This document shows, in pieces, positions 59,733-64,000 of a DNA stretch of 64,000 nucleotides. How positions within the stretch are numbered: the first letter of the stretch is position 1; each line of letters opens with the position of its first letter. The DNA is from Nocardia nova (GTDB lineage: Bacteria; Actinomycetota; Actinomycetes; Mycobacteriales; Mycobacteriaceae), in the NCBI RefSeq assembly GCF_002933465.1, contig NZ_PSZE01000007.1, positions 236,740-300,739 of the forward strand. Direction: 5' to 3'. Both the position numbers and the translations under genes were made by a program. The notes beneath the pieces are model-generated. The model was not told the DNA's origin. It saw only the letters and a program-made list of their open reading frames with translations, and ran no database searches.

Positions 59733-59950
59733 CTATCCGTCCCAGTTTCCGCGTGTCGTTGAGTTCAGGCAGGGTTGGGCGTCGGCTTGCGTCGGGTGGT
59801 TGCCGGGTTCTGGGCGTGCCCGCTGAGTTACCGATGTGCTCACGATATGTATCACCACCGGTCACGATGCTAGCGGTGCTGGATGATCTGTGGTCATCTG
59901 CCATCTATTCGTCAAGAATGTAGGTGGCGTGTGTCAGGGCAGACCAGACA

Positions 59951-59987
59951 GATCGAGGGGTGGCACGCGTGGTGCCACCCCTCGATC
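59951..59987. terminator. 16-bp perfect hairpin downstream of ilvD
   Basis: GATCGAGGGGTGGCAC / GTGCCACCCCTCGATC with a 5-base loop is the longest perfect stem in the window. It lies 219 bases after the ilvD stop and just beyond the reverse-strand remnant at 60010-60165, so it may end either transcript. Confidence 0.7.
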
Positions 59988-60403
59988 CAGTCCGTTCCGC
60001 GATCTAGCTGGAGCGGCGGGCGATCTCTTCCAGTGCGGGTTGTCACCGATGAGCGCGGCCACATCGGCGTGCGGTTGATGCCGACGCACGTACGATTTCC
60101 GAAGTACACGGTAAGTGTTGCCGAGTTGGTCGGCGATCTTGGTGACGTCGAGTCCGGCCTCGATGCCTTAGCGGCTTGGCCCCGGCTGTGGTTGCGGTCT
60201 TCGAGATATGGGCCGATTCCCCATTTTGCCCAGAGGAGCTCGCTTGCCGTTACGGTGGCTGACGGACGATCGAGTATTCACGGGCAAATGCCTGGTGAGG
60301 TTCCCGGCTCACTTTTCGGACCAGCCGGAGAAAACTTGCAGACCCACTGAGCGTGATGCTCGTGCACTGTGGGCGTCGGCTGGCGCTTGTTCGTCGCCGG
60401 CTT

Positions 60404-60436
60404 CCGGTGCCGCCATCAAGTCGATGGCGGCACCGG
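60404..60436. terminator. Hairpin downstream of the epoxide hydrolase operon
   Basis: A 14-bp perfect stem (CCGGTGCCGCCATC / GATGGCGGCACCGG) with a 5-base loop lies 181 bases after the epoxide hydrolase stop on the reverse strand. Confidence 0.65.
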
Positions 60437-60616
60437 CTCCTCTGGCTCGAGTTGGCCGGTAATGGCGGCTGTCAGCGAACTTTGCGAAAGTTTTGATGAC
60501 CCCCATAGCGGGTAGGCTGGAAATCGCTGCAGCGCAGCGCATCTCGCCGTGTAGCCCTCGGGTGAGGGCGTGATCGGCGTCTGACCGAGGGCGAGGACAG
60601 TTCGATCGTCGTGGTG

Positions 60617-61837
60617 CTATCGGAGTTTGCGGAAGGTGGCGCGAATGTCCTCGATCACGGCCTCGGGGTTCTCCCACGCGGTGAAGTGCCCGCCGTGGTC
60701 GTGGGCGTTGAGGTAGATCGGGTTGTACCAGGGCTTCTCGTCCGGGGTGTCGAGGAAGTTCTGGACGACATCCTTCGTGGCGATGCCGGGCGGGTTCTCG
60801 TAGCCGAGGAACGTGATGCCCGTGGGCGCCTCGATGATCGGCGTGCGGTCGTGCGAGGGTGTCCACGGGTAGCGGTTTGCGTTCACGTAGGAGCGGATCG
60901 AGGTGGTGATCGAGTTGGTCACCCACCAGATCGTCGCGTTGGTGATGAGATGCTCGCGCGGGAACACGTTCTCGACGTTCCCGCCCGACTCGCTCCACTT
61001 CGTCCAGCGGCGGATGATCCACGAGAGCATGCCGACCGGGGAGTCGGCCAGGCCGTAGGCGAGGTTTTGGTTGTCGAGGATGTGCACTGCCACGTGCGAT
61101 ACGAAGCGGTCCTGGAAAGCCAGTATGCCGTCACGTACCTCGTCGGATACGCCTGGCGGCACCGTGGCTCCGCCGGTGAGGTCCCAGGGGCGCTCGCCCT
61201 GGAATATGTCGAGGTGGATGCGGTGGCTGAGCCAGATGCCGTAGAGCTTGTCTGCGTACTTGTGGCCGAGCTGGCTGGTGACCAGGGCACCGTAGTCAGA
61301 GCCCGCGGCGGCGTACTTCTCGTAGCCGAAGTGTTCGGTCATGAGTGTGTGCCACAGTTCGGCCATCTTCCAGAAGTTCATGTCGGGGCGGTTGGCCGGT
61401 GTGGAGAACGCGAACCCGGCGAGGGAGGGCACGATGACGTCGAACGCGTCGGCCGGGTCACCACCGTGTGCGGCGGGGTCGGTGAGCGGGTCGATGACTT
61501 TGGTCCATTCGCGGTAGCTCCACGGCCAGCCGTGGCTCATGATCAGCGGTATCGGCGCCGGGCCCTTCCCCTGTTTGCGGATGAAGTGGATCGGAGTCTC
61601 ATCGATGGTGACCCGGTAGTTGTCCCACTCGTTGAGCTTGCGCTCGGCTTCGCGCCAGTCGAACTCGTTGAGCCAGTAGTCGACGAGTTCCTTCAAGTAC
61701 GCCTGCGGCGTCCCGTAGTAGGCGTCGTTCTCGTCGACGTCGGCGGTCCACCGGGTTCGTCGCAGGCGGTCCTTCAGATCGTCGATCGTCTCCTGCGGGA
61801 TGGCGATGGTGAAGCGGTCCTTCTCGAGGTCGGACAT
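60617..61837 (-). CDS. Epoxide hydrolase (EHN/alpha-beta hydrolase family)
   Basis: This 406-residue protein has an N-terminal EHN domain (TIAIPQETIDDLKDRLRRTR) and an alpha/beta-hydrolase core: MSHGWPWSYREWTKVIDPLT (oxyanion HGWP), nucleophile in YAAAGSDYGALVTSQLGH (Asp), and a final His in HDHGGHFTAWENPE. It resembles eukaryotic microsomal-type epoxide hydrolases and would open epoxides to diols. It is the last gene of a three-gene operon with two SnoaL-like proteins under TetR control. Confidence 0.92.
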   Translation of the reverse strand: MSDLEKDRFTIAIPQETIDDLKDRLRRTRWTADVDENDAYYGTPQAYLKELVDYWLNEFDWREAERKLNEWDNYRVTIDETPIHFIRKQGKGPAPIPLIMSHGWPWSYREWTKVIDPLTDPAAHGGDPADAFDVIVPSLAGFAFSTPANRPDMNFWKMAELWHTLMTEHFGYEKYAAAGSDYGALVTSQLGHKYADKLYGIWLSHRIHLDIFQGERPWDLTGGATVPPGVSDEVRDGILAFQDRFVSHVAVHILDNQNLAYGLADSPVGMLSWIIRRWTKWSESGGNVENVFPREHLITNATIWWVTNSITTSIRSYVNANRYPWTPSHDRTPIIEAPTGITFLGYENPPGIATKDVVQNFLDTPDEKPWYNPIYLNAHDHGGHFTAWENPEAVIEDIRATFRKLR

Positions 61838-61862
61838 GGTGTTCCTTTCGTGGTTGCGCGGT

Positions 61863-62339
61863 TCAGAAGGTGAATTCGAGGCGGGTGCGGGTCTGGCGGC
61901 GGGTGTCGATGAGCCACTGGCCGTCGATCTTGCGGTAGGTGACGTGGTAATGGCCCCAGCCGCGCATGACGCGGAAGGGCGGGATGGTGTCTGCGGGCTG
62001 TGGCTCGGGGATCGCGCGATCGCCGCGGAAGATGAGGTCGGCCATCGCCCAGATGGCCTTGGCCTCGGTGTCGGATTCGATGTCGATCTCGTGGGTGAGC
62101 AGTTGGTGCAGCGGCTGCACGTCGTCGCCGGAGTTATGTGCGCCGAGCTGGGCAGCGATGTCGGCGCGGCCCTGCATGTCGGCGATCACGGTCCCGTCGG
62201 CGTCCTGCGGACGAAACCAGCCGTCCTCGGTGAACAGGCCAGCCAGGTCTTCCCAGCGCTTCTCATCGGCGTAGCGGGCGTAACGCGCTTCAAGGTAGCG
62301 GATGTCCTCGATGGCATTCAGGGTCTCGAGGTCTCTCAT
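61863..62339 (-). CDS. SnoaL-like (NTF2-fold) protein, SnoaL_4 type
   Basis: This 158-residue protein has the NTF2-like cone fold: ETLNAIEDIRYLEARYARYA, DLAGLFTEDGWFRPQD, WGHYHVTYRKIDGQWLIDTR. Such proteins act as small dehydratases, isomerases, or ring-hydroxylating dioxygenase beta-like subunits. Substrate unknown. It lies 25 bases upstream of the epoxide hydrolase gene in the same operon, suggesting a shared degradation route for a cyclic or unsaturated compound (inference). Confidence 0.85.
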   Translation of the reverse strand: MRDLETLNAIEDIRYLEARYARYADEKRWEDLAGLFTEDGWFRPQDADGTVIADMQGRADIAAQLGAHNSGDDVQPLHQLLTHEIDIESDTEAKAIWAMADLIFRGDRAIPEPQPADTIPPFRVMRGWGHYHVTYRKIDGQWLIDTRRQTRTRLEFTF

Positions 62340-62370
62340 GGTTCTCTTCTTTCGTCCTATGGGTCGTCGG

Positions 62371-62769
62371 TCAGAGGCCGAGGAGCTGTCCGGCCTTCTG
62401 CGGGTTGGTGTAGTCGCGCCAGGCGGCGATCTTGCCAGCGCGGATCTCGTAGACGGCGAGGTTCTTGATGGGCGCGAGCGGCTTGCCGGGCAAGCTCAGG
62501 CCGTGGATCTGTTCGGCGATGACGAGGTTGCCGTTGACGGCCTGGTTGAGGGTCTCGAATTTCACCTGCGCGAAGTTCCGGAACACGCCGGCCCACATAT
62601 GCACCAGGTTGGCGCGGCCGCGGATCTCGGGGTCGCCGTAGTTCTCGAACACGATGTCCTCGGCGAAATAGGGGCCGAGCAGTGTCGCGTCCTTCTTCTC
62701 GAAGGTGTCGACGAACGCGCGGATGAGGGCGTCGTTGCGAGCCTCGCGCTCACTCGGGTCGTTCTGCAT
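62371..62769 (-). CDS. SnoaL-like/limonene-epoxide-hydrolase-fold protein
   Basis: This 132-residue protein has the NTF2 fold: NDALIRAFVDTFEKKDATLL, YFAEDIVFENYGDPEIRGRA, and C-terminal YEIRAGKIAAWRDYTNP, which is the SnoaL_2/limonene-1,2-epoxide-hydrolase type. It is the first gene of the operon, with a 5' leader of about 170 bases from the promoter at 62950-62979. With the epoxide hydrolase it gives two possible epoxide-handling activities in one operon. Confidence 0.85.
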   Translation of the reverse strand: MQNDPSEREARNDALIRAFVDTFEKKDATLLGPYFAEDIVFENYGDPEIRGRANLVHMWAGVFRNFAQVKFETLNQAVNGNLVIAEQIHGLSLPGKPLAPIKNLAVYEIRAGKIAAWRDYTNPQKAGQLLGL

Positions 62770-62933
62770 GGGTCTTCCTGATCAGTAGTAGAGATGGGGC
62801 TGTTCTGCGAAATGGTCTGGGCCACAACCAATCGCGGCATAGCGATCGATGATGACCATGGGAGGGTGGTCGCCGGTTCTCATGTCGCCAACGACGTTGC
62901 CGGAACGGGCCTGGCGTCAGTAACCGGTGACAC

Positions 62934-62984
62934 TGGACTTTCTGGTCCAATTATGTGAGCTGTTTTATTGGACTGTCAAGTCCA
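62934..62984 (-). promoter_or_regulatory. TetR-controlled promoter of the epoxide hydrolase operon with two operators
   Basis: Two sites match TGGAC-N6-GTCCA: 62934-62949 and 62969-62984. On the reverse strand the second contains the -35 TTGACA (62979-62974) and an 18-base spacer leads to -10 CATAAT (62955-62950), so the first site covers the transcription start. Binding of both would block RNA polymerase. Confidence 0.75.
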
Positions 62985-63031
62985 TTTTCTTGAGCGCGAG
63001 AGCGGCCAGACGCGTCCGGTCAGCCGAAGAC

Positions 63032-63047
63032 TGGACCTTGAGGTCCA
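63032..63047. promoter_or_regulatory. Third TGGAC-N6-GTCCA operator, before tetR
   Basis: TGGACCTTGAGGTCCA is 21 bases before the tetR start and fits autoregulation by the encoded TetR. Confidence 0.7.
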
Positions 63048-63067
63048 ACGCGGTGGATGATGGGGTG

Positions 63068-63658
63068 ATGAATCGTGGTATGACTGCCAAGGGGTTGGCG
63101 ACACGTCATCGCATTGTGGCGGCCGCTGCTCTGCTGATCCGGGAGAAAGGCGCGGCGGAGACGACCTTGGATGACGTGCGGGCCGCGACGTCGACGAGCA
63201 AAAGTCAGCTGTTTCACTACTTCCCCGACGGCAGGATCGACATGCTCGTGGCGGTAGTCGAGTATGAGGCCGACCAGGTTCTGGAGGCGCAGCGGCCTTA
63301 TCTGGACGAGCTGACGACCTGGGAGTCATGGCAGGCGTGGCGTGAGGCGGTGCTTCGCCACTATGGCGAGCTGGGGCGGCGCTGCCCGCTGGGGAGTCTC
63401 ACCTCCGAGCTCGGCAAGTCCTCTCCCGAGGCGCGAGCGGTGGTCTCGAACCTGTTCGAGACGTGGGAAGCGGCTTTGCTGAGTGGTGCGGAGGCGCTGC
63501 TTCCTGATCGTGGTGCGGCGATCGACTGTGCAAGGAGTGTCCTGGCGGCCGTCCAGGGTGGTGTGGTGCTGCTGCAGACGACGGACCGCATCGACTTCCT
63601 GGAGGCTGCTCTCACGGCTGCGATCGAAACGATGAGGCCCATGCCGTCGACCGCCTGA
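63068..63658 (+). CDS. TetR/AcrR-family regulator
   Basis: This 196-residue protein has an N-terminal HTH (TTLDDVRAATSTSKSQLFHY, about residues 33-52) and a TetR C-terminal domain with a conserved Cys-containing helix (LGRRCPLGSLTSELG). It sits divergent from the epoxide hydrolase operon among TGGAC-N6-GTCCA palindromes. ATG 63068 was used; ATG 63080 is also in frame. A longer frame to 62927 would include two operators and is unlikely. Inducer unknown, possibly the pathway substrate. Confidence 0.9.
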   Translation: MNRGMTAKGLATRHRIVAAAALLIREKGAAETTLDDVRAATSTSKSQLFHYFPDGRIDMLVAVVEYEADQVLEAQRPYLDELTTWESWQAWREAVLRHYGELGRRCPLGSLTSELGKSSPEARAVVSNLFETWEAALLSGAEALLPDRGAAIDCARSVLAAVQGGVVLLQTTDRIDFLEAALTAAIETMRPMPSTA

Positions 63659-63698
63659 CCAAGATTGGACTTGACAGCCCTTTTTGCGACAGCGTCAT

Positions 63699-63714
63699 TG
63701 GACCGTTAAGTCCA
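63699..63714. promoter_or_regulatory. Fourth TGGAC-N6-GTCCA operator, after tetR
   Basis: TGGACCGTTAAGTCCA lies 41 bases after the tetR stop, next to an AT-rich TATATT. A half-site TGGACTTGACA is at 63666. It probably once controlled a further gene to the right, where only remnants remain. Confidence 0.65.
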
Positions 63715-63808
63715 GTATATTCCTCCGGTCACGCCGCAACGAAGCTTCCCGCCGCATCGCGTGGCACTGGCGTTGTGCTGGTGATCTTGCCGTTCTCGTC
63801 GACGCTAC

Positions 63809-63877
63809 GTGTTGTTCGAGGGCGGACCTGGGGAAAAGTTGCGCCGCAAACTGCTCGACGACTTCGATCTGCACCGG
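63809..63877 (+). pseudogene. Type I restriction methyltransferase (HsdM-type) fragment
   Basis: The forward frame reads VLFEGGPGEKLRRKLLDDFD then LHRH, which matches the post-catalytic segment of N6-adenine type I methyltransferases. Only about 23 residues remain; both ends are cut, with IS3-like sequence starting at the right end. Confidence 0.65.
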
Positions 63878-64000
63878 CACGTCACCGCGACGGGAATCCC
63901 ATGCACGGCAAGCTCTTTCACGAGCGGGTAGATCCTTTTCCCGGGAGGTTGGCCTGCGACAGATACGCCGCGGCCCGGCGCAGTACCTCGTTCTCCTGCT
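63874..64000 (-). mobile_element. IS3-family transposase remnant, continuing off the window
   Basis: The reverse strand reads the orfA tail ENEVLRRAAAYLSQANLPGK (ending in a stop at 63918-63920), then in the next frame the orfB start KELAVHGIPVAVTCR, after which sequence changes to the HsdM fragment. This orfA/orfB overlap is the IS3-type frameshift arrangement. The orfB body is missing, so the element is inactive at this end. Confidence 0.75.

Larger units (their letters stand above)
59733..60616. other. Gene-free or decayed stretch between ilvD and the epoxide hydrolase operon
   Basis: I could not support a gene in these 884 bases. The reverse strand around 60010-60165 reads EAGLDVTKIADQLGNTYRVL, then RKSYVRRHQPHADVAALIGD, with a stop before it; this has the look of a helix-turn-helix or integrase-type tail but is too short to name. 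Two strong hairpins are listed separately. Base composition is lower in GC than the flanking genes. Confidence 0.4.

Overview
The window is from a high-GC actinobacterium, most likely Nocardia or a close relative in the Mycobacteriales. Three things point there: strong G/C third-codon bias, a HupB-type histone with a long lysine/alanine tail and an F420-pathway gene, and a core gene order matching the Mycobacterium tuberculosis block Rv2974c-Rv3004 almost gene for gene (DAK2 protein, ung, thiL, DUF3515, ddl, gpsA, fbiD, ppk, mutT1, hupB, leuDC, IclR regulator, PPOX protein, gltX, FAH protein, MFS, leuB, serA, then ilvCNB and a cfp6-like gene). The genus is inferred from family knowledge and was not tested by a search.

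Layout. 1-25 kb is housekeeping DNA: translation (rpmB, tRNA-Glu, tRNA-Gln, gltX), repair and nucleotide-pool cleaning (ung, mutT1), cell wall, lipid and cofactor steps (ddl, gpsA, thiL, fbiD), polyphosphate (ppk), chromatin (hupB), and leucine/serine synthesis (leuD, leuC, leuB, serA) with the IclR-family regulator divergent from leuC. 25.1-52.7 kb is an accessory block inserted between serA and ilvC, which are close in M. tuberculosis. It holds two cold-shock proteins, a 38-residue mini-protein, a sugar ABC importer with a divergent MarR, small secreted proteins, several TetR/MarR/XRE regulators with visible palindromes, two HNH nucleases, a decayed lysE/argP pair, decayed Uma2 and HEPN-like genes, a Sel1-repeat protein, and a tightly coupled four-gene operon ending in a CHAT-domain cysteine protease. 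52.7-59.7 kb returns to core metabolism: ilvC, ilvN, ilvB with an attenuator and leader peptide, a PH-domain protein and ilvD. 59.7-64 kb is accessory again: an epoxide-hydrolase/SnoaL operon under a TetR with four matching operators, then fragments of a type I methyltransferase and an IS3 transposase at the right edge.

How the genes work together. The branched-chain amino-acid genes (ilvB, ilvN, ilvC, ilvD, leuB, leuC, leuD) lie in one window. They seem to share control: a 17-bp palindrome upstream of ilvB recurs, 14 of 17 bases identical, between leuC and the IclR regulator, and ilvB also has a leaderless 15-codon leader peptide with a Leu-Leu-Val-Ile run before a terminator. The most system-like novelty is the CHAT operon (47450-52666): two unrecognised proteins, a TPR protein and a CHAT protease with His and Cys in place, all with overlapping stop/start codons. 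This is the best candidate for an undescribed protease-based stress or defence module.
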